A stretch of 64,000 nt of DNA. It comes from Ostrinia nubilalis. Taxonomy: Eukaryota; Arthropoda; Insecta; Lepidoptera; Crambidae. Position 1 is the stretch's first letter, and every line of letters begins with the position of its first letter. The notes beneath the pieces are model-generated. The model was given only the letters and a program-made list of their open reading frames with translations. It did not search any database and was not told the origin of the DNA. Shown piece by piece: positions 43,838 through 57,700 of the stretch. The position numbers and the translations under genes were made by a program. The stretch lies in NCBI RefSeq assembly GCF_963855985.1, contig NW_026973566.1:2852001-2916000 (forward strand). The letters run 5' to 3'.

Positions 43838-44250
43838 CGTCGCCTTTTGTCCTGCGTATTCACACAAGACCGGTATTCTATACAAGTCCAGTATAATCTG
43901 CGCCGGCTCACGGTGTTCGGTGCTCGGTTCTAGGGACCAACAAACTTTGTCGTACTTCTTTTAAAAACTACCCGACTTGCAAAATTATTCAGTTTGTTTA
44001 TTGAATCATTCTTTAAAATATGAAGTTTACACTAAAAGCTTCATAATGTTTTTGCTTTATGTTAATCTTTTACAATTATTTGTGTTAGCTAATAGTTTTG
44101 TTTATAAATTCAGTGTAGTTAAGCTTTGAGAGGTGTTTTTGGCCTGGTGAAGTGTTATCGCATTTAAGATGTAAGTTATGCTGTATGGTATTATTTTTAT
44201 AGTGTAACTGTATAATGTGTTTTGTTTAAATAAAGAATTTTGAAAAGTAA
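43838..44250 (+). mobile_element. Jockey LINE 3' untranslated region
   Basis: AT-rich sequence following ORF2 and ending TTTAAATAAAGAATTTTGAA plus a short A-rich tail near 44250. No second copy in the window fixes the exact end. Confidence 0.55.
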
Positions 44251-44364
44251 AGTAAGTAGTTAACTGCACCAGCCGCCGGAAGTTGGAAGAAAAGCAATAA
44301 TTAATTATTTTAAATAAACTGCTTAGCGGAAAGCATCATTTATTTTACAAAATAATAATTTATG

Positions 44365-44727
44365 TGTCGCAGACGGTCATGAGTACGGACACTAAAGTGA
44401 AACGCAAGTGCGCCACCTAGCGGCGAATCGGCGCAACACCGCTTTGGCGCGCTTTGACAGAGTCGTAACGGTCACGCCGGGACGGATCGAACTCACTTTC
44501 GCTCCGGACGCCGACAAGAGAAGACATCGTCACGGAACTGTCCCACGTTTCACCTAGTGCCTATTTTATCGCTCGACGAAGTCTAGATTGTAGTACTAAG
44601 AACTAAGTGCTGATTTTGAACTCTGTATGACGATTATTAAAAGTGTTTGAACACAAGTCTTATTCTCATTGCACGAGACCCTATTTCGCCCACAATATCT
44701 GAGGTTCGAATCCCTGACGAGTCGACA
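44365..44727 (+). repeat. 5' LTR of the non-coding element
   Basis: TGTCGCAGACGGTC...GAGTCGACA, 363 bp. By eye it differs from the 3' LTR at about six positions (roughly 1.7%), so insertion is fairly recent. It contains GCGCCACCTAGCGG (44410-44423). Confidence 0.92.
44410..44423 (-). promoter_or_regulatory. CTCF-like core motif in the 5' LTR
   Basis: CCGCTAGGTGGCGC on the minus strand, matching the CTCF core except at one upstream position. The 3' LTR has the same site at 49656-49669. Confidence 0.35.
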
Positions 44728-44745
44728 TCAGAAGTGGGATCGAAT
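44728..44745 (+). other. Primer binding site (tRNA-Leu type)
   Basis: TCAGAAGTGGGATCGAA begins directly after the LTR and is complementary to the 3' part of animal tRNA-Leu (T arm and acceptor, ...TCCCACTTCTGA). It starts a few bases inside the CCA end. Confidence 0.6.
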
Positions 44746-45040
44746 CGTGCAATTGAGATCACTTTCAACGATATTGGAACCAACACGCTAATGAAGAGGC
44801 CAACATTTGCGACCAACAAAATAAGAACATACCTACCTATAACTACTACCGGCAAGCTCCTTTGGCATCCAGGAACCGCTCGCTCGCTGGTCGTTCACTG
44901 GGCCTCGACCAATGTCGTCTCACCCGGTGGGCTAGTACCGCGCTGAGGGCGGAACAGTGGTGTCAAAGTCGAGCTGAGGGTATGCCCGGAATATAACTGG
45001 CCAGAAGAATGAAGAATCAGGATAGATGACGCGGGGCGAT

Positions 45041-45216
45041 GGTCAAGCTTACAGCGTTGAACCGGCGCGGGACGGCGGTCAAGCTCACAGCGTTGGACCG
45101 GCGCAGGACGGCGGTCAAGCTCACAGCATTGGACTGGCGCGGAGTGGTGATCAAGCTCACAGCAATGGATGGCGGCGGCGGCGGTCAAGTGGAGAACATT
45201 GGACCGGCGCGGCGCG
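45041..45216 (+). repeat. 36-bp minisatellite, about five units
   Basis: Units GGTCAAGCTCACAGCGTTGG plus ACCGGCGCAGGACGGC start at 45041, 45077, 45113, 45149 and 45183. The multiple-of-three length leaves long open frames on both strands that are unlikely to be genes. Confidence 0.85.
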
Positions 45217-45520
45217 AACGAGGTTGCCCGCGAGTACTTTGGATCACAAGGGTGAGCGATATTGTTTTTCATTTGATTCTGGTGCTGAATACTTGTTGTT
45301 CTTGGTTAAAGATTATCGCCAAGATTGAGTGGCAGACGTTTCAATAATGTTACAGTAATGACCGGTATAGGTCAAACACAAGTAGTCAGCACAGAATACA
45401 TTTTATGTTGTGTAATGATTAACGATCGGATTGGAGGGATGCCCATCAGTCGAGTGCCGATTGATTAGTAATAACGATGATTTGAGTAATGGTTTTAGTG
45501 ATGTAGAGGCCACTGAGTGA

Positions 45521-45915
45521 TAGTCACAGGGATGACTACCACTATGTTCGTAATCACAGGGATGATTACATAATTTTGACTTGATGACGGACCATAGACT
45601 TTCGACTTATGACGATATCGTGATCACAGGGATGATTGCGATTAGTAATGTAGTCACAGGGATGATTACTTTATTTTGAAACCTATAGTCACAGGGATGA
45701 CTTGGGGTGTAGTGTGCAGTTACAGGGATAATTGCAATAGTAGTCACAGGGATGATTACTTTATTTTGAAACCTATAGTCACAGGGATGACTTGGGGTGT
45801 TTGTGCAATTACAGGGATAATTGCAATAGTAGTCACAGGGATGATTACTAGTGAAAGTGATTGTTACAGGGATAACATTCACTTATTTTGAGAGTCACAG
45901 GGATGGCTTTCAAAG
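45521..45915 (+). other. Array of 12 hairpins with invariant CAGGGA loop
   Basis: Twelve inverted repeats each enclose CAGGGA. Spans: 45521-45538, 45550-45569, 45619-45640, 45650-45669, 45681-45708, 45715-45736, 45739-45760, 45771-45798, 45804-45825, 45827-45850, 45855-45884, 45886-45915. Stems are 5-12 pairs and differ in sequence, yet pairing is kept: TGCAGTTA/TAATTGCA versus TGCAATTA/TAATTGCA, AAGTGATTGTTA/TAACATTCACTT, TTTTGAGAGTCA/TGGCTTTCAAAG. G-U pairs occur in several stems and the closing pair is always A-U. This pattern indicates selection on plus-strand RNA structure. The bound partner is unknown; a role in packaging or translation control of the element RNA is inference. Confidence 0.85.
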
Positions 45916-46444
45916 TTGTGGCACTTACATACCTACTATTCATGATGCTTTCTTTATATTTGACTGAACGGCACTTGTACTTTTTGGCTTTTGTCTAGTA
46001 TTTTCGTTAAAGTACGATTTATAGGACAAAGGTAGTTTTCAGTTGATGAATTTTCATGTTTTACCATCTGGTAAAAGGTAGTTGTTTGCAAATTACTATT
46101 ACGTCCAATCAAGTGATAATTTAATCTTGATTCAAATAATTTTTGGTTTGGCTCAGTGGTACAAATGGTATCAAAAAAGGGGGCCGTTAAGAACATGCAA
46201 TAAATTACGTCACGTGCTCAATCACGCGTGACCTCAGTCACAAAATATAACAGAAGACAAACTCCATACTAAACGCGCTCGAGCCACGCACACATAGACA
46301 GACACCGCTCTAGCAAGACTGTCTTGGACGAATGCGAGCGCGACGTGGCGCGACAGACGTTCGCCACACGTTCGCTGTGGTTCGCTTGAGTCACGTGCCG
46401 GATAACCGCCTGTGATATTATTTTGTTTTGCGAAATTGACGAAA

Positions 46445-46552
46445 ATGAGTGAATAGAAAAAGTCGTATTATAATTGTCCGGTATTTGGTTGCTTAAACTC
46501 ATCATTAAATACCGAATTTTCATTTTTGTAAATTACCAGTTGATTCGGGGAG
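46445..46552 (+). pseudogene. THAP-domain-like first exon (broken)
   Basis: From the ATG the frame reads YNCPVFGCLNSSLNTEFSF, resembling the start of THAP zinc-finger domains (C-x4-C with NSSLNT-type sequence), the DNA-binding domain of P transposases. It ends at GGGGAG followed by GTAAGT, a good splice donor. In-frame TAG, TAA and TGA codons make it a pseudogene. The C-x2-H half of the finger would be in a missing second exon. Confidence 0.5.
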
Positions 46553-46653
46553 GTAAGTAAGTTATTTATTTGAATTTCAATTGAAATTGAAAGCCAACTC
46601 AATTATTAGGAATATCGAATTGTTTTAGAGAGGTTTTAGGAATTATTGGATAA

Positions 46654-46849
46654 CTAGCTTTTGCCCGCGGCTTCACCCGCGTGAAATTTAGTTTGTCACA
46701 GATCGTCATAAATTATAGCCTATATGTTATTCAGGGTTGTAAACAATAATACTGTAAAGTTACATCAAAATCCGTTCTGTAGTTTTTGCGTGAAAGAGCA
46801 ACAAACATCCAGACATCCAAACTATCGCATTTATAATATTATAGTTAGA
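46654..46849 (-). mobile_element. Small Helitron (CTAGCTTTTGCCCGCGG type)
   Basis: On the minus strand it starts TCTAACTATAATATTATAAA and ends CCGCGGGCAAAAGCTAG, lying between A and T with no duplication. This is a very common lepidopteran non-autonomous Helitron. 196 bp, no coding capacity. Confidence 0.85.
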
Positions 46850-47511
46850 TAATAGTGTCAACCACTCAACTAAATACTACTTTCTTCTCGTGTATTTGTT
46901 TGCAAACTATTACTATAATAACGTACTAAATATAAATAAGTATATGTTATTGTCTTTTTATTTAACATTTTTCTATCATAACCAAATAAACGCAACACAT
47001 GACAAGCCAACCCTAGCGCGACGGCCGAGCGTGCGAGCGAGAGAGGTATGCAAAGCGAGGTACATACATGAGTTTACCTTCTGTTATATTTTGTGCCTCA
47101 GTTGAGTTTACATTGAATGAAGATGTTATTGTAAATTGTTTGATTCCTAGGTGGTAGGTTCACTACTGATGTGAATATTATCGATACGGACGTACGTGAC
47201 GGATGTAAATAGACTAAAACTATTAGAATTGCTTAAATAGACTTCCTGAATTCCTTGTCGGTTTACCTTGTAGGTACCTACTCGTTTAGTAGAATACGGG
47301 CGGTGAGCTTAAAATAAGATTTCATCTTAGGAAAGTAGCAGCCTTGCCACTTTGCACTTGCGTACCTACTATTCATGATCAATTGAGAAGAATGCCATAG
47401 GGTTATGTACCAGTCTAAAGTTGAAGTCGAGGTACATGCTGATCACAGTTGTGGTGATGATGATTATTTTTCTGTAATGGGAACTCGAGTTTGCTCTTGA
47501 GCCGTAAATCG

Positions 47512-47601
47512 TGGTGTGTAGTCGGTGAGTGATGCACACGGTGGCAGAGGACGTGGTCTTGGTAGACCGTAGTGTGTAGTCCGTGAGTGATGCACACAGT
47601 G
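47512..47601 (+). repeat. Duplicated hairpin-forming segment
   Basis: GTGTGTAGTCGGTGAGTGAT and GCACAC occur at 47512-47543 and, with one change in the loop, at 47571-47601. Each copy can pair GTGTG with CACAC. Confidence 0.5.
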
Positions 47602-48237
47602 TTGTGATGGTACTTAATGGTACAGTTTCAGTAATGGTGATTACTGTGGCATATGGAGATACTCGAGTGTCCTACGAATTTATTAGTGACTAAGATTATT
47701 GAAGTGTTTCATGTTACATAGCCCTGGCTACTTCTATGTTATTAGAGTTGATAATGTATCAAGTGTCGATTTTAGAAAATAATTAGAATTGAGTTAGTTT
47801 ACTTTCATGTTTTAATAGCAGTGATTATGGTAGCGATTGGTAGTGTAATTATGAACATTGGATTGCAATGAAATTAGAACGCCTGAGGTAGACGTGTCTA
47901 ATGTAGTACAAAAATGCTAGATAAAGTATTTGGTAGAAGAGTGTACTTGATGGAGGTATATTGCTTTTTCATGGATGATAATGAATCCCCTACATTCATA
48001 TGGAGATGGACCTTAAACCAGTTGAAGGATTAGTCGATCAAAGCTCAATTATTTTAAAGTTCTTTTTCTCAGTATCGTAGTATGCAAGTCACTCAGATTG
48101 CTTGCATCTCCCGTGCATTCGTAGTCGTAAGCGTAAATCGGGCTTGATTTCCCGTAGCAGTGCGGCCATGACTGTGAATGGCATGCGTTTGGCGGGGAGG
48201 TGTAAACGATCGCTGTGAGTCCACCGGATTGTTTGTA

Positions 48238-48342
48238 TTCGGGTACCGGAGGGAGGTAGCCCATGATTGTGTTGTATTTGGGTACTGGATGAAAGTAGCC
48301 CATGATGTGTTGTATTCGGGTACCGGATGGAGGTAGCCCATG
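48238..48342 (+). repeat. 39-bp tandem repeat, three hairpin units
   Basis: Units at 48238, 48277 and 48315 each have GGGTACC/GGTAGCCC type arms around a 7-nt purine-rich loop. In unit 2 the C-G pair next to the loop is T-A (GGGTACT/AGTAGCCC), a compensatory change. Confidence 0.6.
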
Positions 48343-49315
48343 TTTGTGATATGGTGTAAGAAACAATCGGATGGAGATGAAGAGTATTGTTTACTGCTTT
48401 GCTGACCTTAGTTATTATGATGATGTAGTTTATTGAGTTTTGATGGACCTCAATCTCTATTGTGTTTTGATAATGTATCGAGCGATCGCTAGGTACATAG
48501 TACCATACGTGCCTCGCTGTATGGCACCTGCCGCGTTTCCGAATAGTCATCCGTTAAAATCTAACGGATCGTTGATTATTTCGTATTAAATTCTAATTGA
48601 TTGTGGGAATAGACGTCTATACTGCAAATAGAGACTAATATTTCGAGTTTTCCCGCCATGTCAGCCCCACTTTATAATGAGTCAACCCATCTACCTTCGC
48701 TTCAAATTGTGGAAATCTATGATGGTGACCGTTATGTTTTAAGATCCCTAATTAACAAACGTGTATTGAGTATTCACATGATCGTGTTAGGAAGACCCCA
48801 GAAGGCCCAGTACCTATTGAGATTGTGAGGGAAACGAGTTGGATGACTAAATTCCATCTAGTTAATTACAAGCACAGGTTTCTCAATTGTTTGGTCGGAG
48901 ATTGTACCAGGATGCCGTAGCCGTAGCCTATTAGAAACCGGTAACTGCTCTGAGTAGTCCTTGGGAATTCGGTAGTACGATAGTTCTGGGTGGTGCAGTA
49001 GGATCTGGCAGTGTGTAGCTAAGATCATAAAGACATTGGTTGATTGACTTAGGCTCCCGAGGTAGGGTAGCAAAATGTGGACCGCGATTGTGATACCTGG
49101 GTGGGACTCATTCAATTTTTGAAGTAATTTTTGGTAATGATGATTTACCACATGGTCTTAGTGACTTCAATGTAGCAATTATTAGGAATTGTGAATAGTA
49201 GTGATTGGATTCCTAAAAGCTAGGTAGTTTCTAATAGATAGCTATGGTTACTAGTTAGAAACACTAGACATCAACTTGGATGGCTTTTATTTGGAAGAGT
49301 GGATAGAGTATAGGA

Positions 49316-49478
49316 AACTAGTAGTAGAAAGAGTAACTAGTAGTAGAAAGAGTAACTAGTAGTAGAAAGAGTAACTAGTAGTAGAAAGAGTAACTAGTAG
49401 TAGAAAGAGTAACTAGTAGTAGAAAGAGTAACTAGTAGTAGAAAGAGTAACTAGTAGTAGAAAGAGTATCTAGTAGTA
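49316..49478 (+). repeat. 19-bp tandem repeat, eight units
   Basis: GTAGTAGAAAGAGTAACTA repeated almost without change, just upstream of the 3' LTR, in the place a polypurine-rich tract would be expected. Confidence 0.85.
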
Positions 49479-49610
49479 CTGAATGTTTAGTTTCCTCATT
49501 TCTGAAAGCACATAAGTTGCTTGAAATAGGATTGGCCGAGCGGATACTGTGCTGTTCTTTTGGTTTTTTTCAGATGATCACACGAGGACGTGTGAGACGC
49601 AGGATGGCCG

Positions 49611-49973
49611 TGTCGCAGACGGTCATGAGTACGGACACTAAAGTGAAAAGCAAGTGCGCCACCTAGCGGCGAATCGGCGCAACACCGCTTTGGCGCGCTT
49701 TGACAGAGTCGTAACGGTCACGCCGGGACGGATCGAACTCACTTTCGCTCCGGACGCCGACAAGAGAAGACATCGTCACGGAACTGTCCCACGTTTCACC
49801 TAGTGCCTATTTTATCGCTCGACGAAGTCTAGATTGTAGTACTAAGAACTAAGTGCTGATTTTGAACTCTGTTTGACGATTATTAAAAGTGTTCGAACAC
49901 AAGTCTCATTCTCATTGCACGATACCCTATTTCGCCCACAATATCTGAGGTTCGAATCCCTGACGAGCCGACA
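49611..49973 (+). repeat. 3' LTR of the non-coding element
   Basis: TGTCGCAGACGGTC...GAGCCGACA, 363 bp, same length as the 5' LTR, followed by TATG. CTCF-like motif at 49656-49669. Confidence 0.92.
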
Positions 49974-49977
49974 TATG

Positions 49978-50219
49978 AATAAATCAACACCGGAAACCGT
50001 CATTTATGTTTAACAAAAATTAATTAAGCAGAAGTAGCTGCCACCGGAAAGCGTCGTAATAATCAATAATTTTGACTACTATAACTTATCACAGCATCAC
50101 TAATTTAAATAATGGGAATAAATATCAACTAGAACATAACCATTTCATGTAAAATTTCTAAAAAAATGCAAACAAGAATAGATATTTACAATTTACTCTA
50201 ACAGTAATATGAGTTTTAT
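49978..50219. other. AT-rich spacer
   Basis: ACCGGAAAGCGTCGTAAT near 50043 resembles AGCGGAAAGCATCATTTAT near 44324 left of the LTR element, possibly a diverged repeat. Nothing else was seen. Confidence 0.35.
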
Positions 50220-50333
50220 GCCCGTTTTCACCATTAATCCCAAATTTTTAAGTGACCCCTATAAAAACAAAATTCCTGTTATGTATTACCATAGGGGTCA
50301 CTTACAAATTAGGAATTGATGGTGAAAACGGGC
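50220..50333. mobile_element. Short fold-back element, 114 bp
   Basis: GCCCGTTTTCACCATTAATC and its inverse GGAATTGATGGTGAAAACGGGC (50312-50333, in part) form two ~45-bp arms that meet at ATAGGGGTCACTT, leaving about 25 bp of loop. This is a small MITE or palindrome with no coding capacity. Confidence 0.7.
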
Positions 50334-53767
<3,434 letters not shown>

Positions 53768-53869
53768 ATTTAATTGCTTACGATAAGAGTTCCAGTTCGA
53801 TTTTTTTTTCAAGTTAGTTAAAATTTTTCAAAATATATACAAAGTCATGCACGCACTTTATCTCGAAAT

Positions 53870-54045
53870 TTCAATGGGAAGACTGGTCTCCACGACAAAG
53901 GGAATCCTAGTGTGGAGTCCAGTGATGCTGTTAGTACATACGTACTGTATAAATTGTAATCCGTTTTTATTCTGAATGTAACAGTAACCAGATCATGTAC
54001 TGTAATATTTTTGGACTAAATAAATATCATTTTCATTTTCATAAA
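53870..54045 (+). mobile_element. LINE 3' tail, plus strand
   Basis: GGAAGACTGGTCTCCACGAC through TTGGACTAAATAAATATCAT and TTTCATTTTCAT resembles a Jockey-type LINE end with a short pyrimidine-rich tail. It meets the tail of the minus-strand LINE head to head. Confidence 0.45.
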
Positions 54046-54277
54046 ATCAAAATCAAAATCAAAAGTATTTATTCAGTTTAGACCACAAGTGGCACTTATG
54101 AACGTCAAAATTATTATAGAAAATGATAAAAAAAGAAAAGTTAGCCCTTATGGGGCACTTTACATGTCTTCTTATCTTTTGGGCCCTACCAGCGCTTCGA
54201 GACAAACATATGGCAAGTGCTGAGAAGAAACGCCGGAACAAACTCAGTCACCACTAATTGCCGGGAATTATCTAACG

Positions 54278-54529
54278 CTAAGAATAACCAAATTCGAGTA
54301 CATCAAATATGTGCAGACTGAACTGACCACGCATCCTTGTCATCAATATAGTCTCGAACCTTGTAGTACCCTTTGGACATAAGGGTATTTTTATATGTAT
54401 CTTAAATTTGTTTTTTGGTAATTCGACAAGGTTGTGTGGTATTTTGTTAAATATGGTAATACATTTCCCCAAGAATGAATTACCTATTTTATGCAACCTA
54501 AAAGATGGAACAGCAAGTTTATTCTTATG
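54278..54529 (-). pseudogene. C-terminal end of the minus-strand LINE RT, separated by Copia
   Basis: HKNKLAVPSFRLHKIGNSFL and FNKIPHNLVELPKNKFK continue directly from VHSFNTR at 59173 once the Copia element and one TCTCG are ignored. The Copia LTR supplies the false upstream codons of this frame. A frameshift follows near 54350. Confidence 0.8.
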
Positions 54530-54534
54530 TCTCG

Positions 54535-54754
54535 TATTGTTGTTATGGGGTTTAATTAATAAAGCGCCATGATTATTTATTTCAACTTGCTTGTTTATTG
54601 CAATCTTACACATGCAAAATATAAATTACAACGGAGCACATCAAAACAAAACTTTTCAGTCGGCCATTTTTCCACAGAGAGTGACCATAGACTTTGAGCT
54701 AGCTTTTTAAACTCTAAACCATAAATAAATGTTTAGTGTTGTCATTACTCAACA
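54535..54754 (-). repeat. 3' LTR of Copia
   Basis: On the minus strand TGTTGAGTAATG...CCATAACAACAATA. It contains AATAAATG-type poly-A context and is very AT-rich. Identical by eye to the 5' LTR. Confidence 0.9.
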
Positions 54755-54763
54755 CTCTTCCTC
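54755..54763 (-). other. Copia polypurine tract overlapping the stop codon
   Basis: GAGGAAGAG on the minus strand lies between the frame's TGA (54764-54762) and the LTR, sharing GA with the stop codon. Confidence 0.7.
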
Positions 54764-57700
54764 AACATAAACATTTATTTACATATTCATACAGTCCCAA
54801 ACCTTCAATTAAACTATAGAATACATTTTTACTTAAAGGCTTAGTTAAGATATCAGCTAACTGATTTTTAGAATTAACATAAACAATATTTATCAAATTT
54901 TCTTCAACCTTTTGTTTAACAAAATTAAATTTTACATCAATATGCTTTAATCGCTTTATATCACAACCTTTCAACGATTTAATTGTACTCTGGTTGTCTT
55001 CAAAAATAGTTACAGTTGGAACATCTACATTTAGGTCATTTAGTAATTTAATCATGAAACAAGCTTCCATTACAGATTCACACAAACTAACATACTCAGC
55101 TTCAGTTGTACTAAGTGCAACACTACTTTGCTTTTTAGATTTCCATACAACAGTATTGTTATAAACTTTAAATAAATATCCAGATGTTGACTTTCGATCA
55201 TTATCTCTAGCAAAATCAGCATCTGCATATCCAACAAGTGGTTCACTTAAGTCATTTTTAGTATAAAGTAATACAAAGTTAATTGTCTTTTTAACATATC
55301 TCAATAATCTCTTTAAAGCACGCCAAAGTTCGGCATTAGGTTTTGATTGAAATCTACTTAAATAATAGACAGATGTAGCTAAATCTGGTCTTGATCCTAC
55401 AGTTGCATACATGAGAGAACCTATGAGAGATCTACATTGTTTTTCATAAGACAAGTCAATTTCCAAGTTTTCATCAAATTTAAAGTTATGATCCATAGGT
55501 GTGTTACAGCCTTTACAATCTGACATATTAAACAGTTTTAAAATTCTTTTAAGATACTTTGACTGATCAATAAAAATTCCTTCAGAACTCTTTCTTATAG
55601 AAATACCCAAGTAAGTTAAATTATTATCCCCTAAATCTTTCATTTTAAATTGAGCTTTCAAAAAGTCTTTTACTGAATTGATATCTTTAATATTTTGTCC
55701 AAGAATTAATAGATCGTCTACGTATAAAAGTAAGTATGTTTCCCCTTTAATATATAAACAATAGTCATTATCTGAGCGTTTAAAACCATAAGATGTAATA
55801 GTCTCATTGAATTTTTCATACCAATATTTAGGTGATTTCTTCAGTCCATATAACGATCTCTTGAGTTTGAGTACACAATTTTCTTTAACATTCATTCCTT
55901 TTGGTGGTTTTAGGTATACATCTTCGTCAATCCTCCCATACAAAAAGGCTCCTTTCACGTCCATTTGGTGTATAGTATAATCCCTCTTAGCAGCTACTGA
56001 TAACAATGTCCTTAACGTTTGTAGTTTCAATACCGGTGAATAGATGTCTTCAAATTTCTCTTCCTGTTGGAAACCTCTAATGACTAATCTAGCTTTACAT
56101 AATTTACCTCTTTCTGTCTCTTTCTTTGTAAATACCCATTTTCCATCTAATATCTTCTTATCTTTCGGTTCTGGTACGATTTCAAATGTCTCCGTTTCTT
56201 CTAAAACTTTAAGTTCCTCTTTTACAGCTTTTAACCAATCATTTTTGTCCTCTCTCTCTTCAATGTCCTCATATCTTACCGGTGTATCTTCATGTTGACT
56301 GCTTAATAATGCAAATAGAGCTTCATCACTTTCTTCGTCAAAATCCGCAACATAGTCCTTCTGCCATAATGGTTTCTGTCTTTTCCTTTTTTGTCTTTCT
56401 TGTTCTTCCTTTTCCAGTTCTTCACTTTCTTGCTCATTTTCATTGTTTTCAGAAGTTTGGTTCTTTTCTTCTTCATTCTCTATACTAGTTTCTCCTCCTG
56501 TTCTGTCTGGTTTCTGTTCTTCATTTTCACACTCTGTATAGTCAGGGATAAAAATTGTCTTTTCCGGTTTCTTTAGGTTTTCATCAAATATCACATTTCT
56601 TGCCGTCACTGCCATGTTATTTTCTTCATCAAATAATTTGTATCCTCCTACATTATATCCAATCATTATCATTTTCTTGCCTTTGTCATCCAATTTCTTC
56701 CTCAATTCTTTAGGAACGTGATTGTAAGCAATGGATCCAAATACTCTCAAATTCGAAACATCAGGTTTTCTTCCTTCCCATAATTCACTAGGTGTAGTAT
56801 CTCTTCCTGCAACTGGACTCCTGTTTGTAACGTACGTAGAATATAATACTGCTTCTCCCCAAAATTCTTTTTTCATTCCTGCATCTATCAATATTGTTCT
56901 CGCTTTATCCATGAGGGTTCTGTTCATTCTCTCCGCCACACCATTCATCTCCGGATTATAAGGTACTGTATGCTGCATGACTATTCCATTTCTGTTACAA
57001 AAATCCCTAAACTCATTAGACAAGTATTCGCGCCCATTATCCATTCTCAATTTTAAAATGTTACTATTAAAATGTTTAGTTACCATGTTATAATAATATA
57101 AAAACTTTTTGAAAACTTCAGATTTATGTTTTATCAAAAATACCATAGTGAAATGTGTAAAGTCATCAATAAAAGTGACAAAATAATTTTTGTCATCCCA
57201 AGTGGTTGGTGAAATTGGACCACATACATCAGTATGAACTAATTCTAAAGGTTTCTTGGCTCTATAGCCTTTATGATTGAATGGCTGTCTAGTACTTTTA
57301 CCCAATAAACAAGATTCACATAAATCACTCTGTGTCGTTTTATTTTTTAAGTCCGATAAACCTTTTACCATGCAATTTTTCGCCAATAAATTTAAATTAC
57401 TTGAACCCAAATGACCAAAACGTCGGTGCCACAATTCATAAAGATTTACATCAGGTTTATTAATTAAATAACAAGATTTTACTGAAGTTACTAAAACATT
57501 CACTGTGTACAAAGTTCCAGAATTATTACCAATCATTAGTATGTAATCTTTTTCAAAAACTCTTACTTTACCTTGAGAAAAACTGACAGTCAAACCAGCA
57601 TTTTCCATTTTTGATACAGACAATAAATTTTTTCTTAAGTCAGGGACATAGTAAACATTTTTAATTATGCATTTATATTGCCTGTTGCCTACCTTACTAA

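Larger units (their letters stand above)
46239..47095 (+). mobile_element. P-element-like non-autonomous transposon
   Basis: The ends CACAAAATATAACAGAAG and CTTCTGTTATATTTTGTG are perfect 18-bp inverted repeats, flanked by CCTCAGT at 46232-46238 and 47096-47102. The ends resemble the P-element terminal sequence, and P elements make 7-8-bp duplications. A THAP-like first exon lies inside. A 196-bp Helitron splits it. No further transposase sequence is present. Confidence 0.65.
44365..49973 (+). mobile_element. Non-coding LTR retrotransposon with hairpin array
   Basis: Two 363-bp LTRs bound 4.9 kb of internal DNA, with TATG duplicated at 44361-44364 and 49974-49977. No gag, protease, RT or integrase was recognised in any frame. 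The interior consists of structured repeats: a 36-bp minisatellite, the CAGGGA hairpin array, a 39-bp hairpin repeat and a 19-bp repeat, plus a P-element-like insertion. It fits the large retrotransposon derivative (LARD) class, which moves using another element's proteins. Confidence 0.85.

Noticed and set aside
45026..45347. Open frames with 12-residue periodicity on both strands
   Set aside because: Produced by the 36-bp minisatellite; both strands are equally open, so coding is not supported.
45607..45882. 91-codon minus-strand frame with IIPVTT repeats
   Set aside because: A translation of the CAGGGA hairpin array in reverse.
45521..45915. Hairpin array as a CRISPR array or a run of tRNA/miRNA genes
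   Set aside because: Stems vary, loops are six bases, spacers are irregular and no cas genes are present; stems of 5-12 pairs are too short for miRNA precursors.
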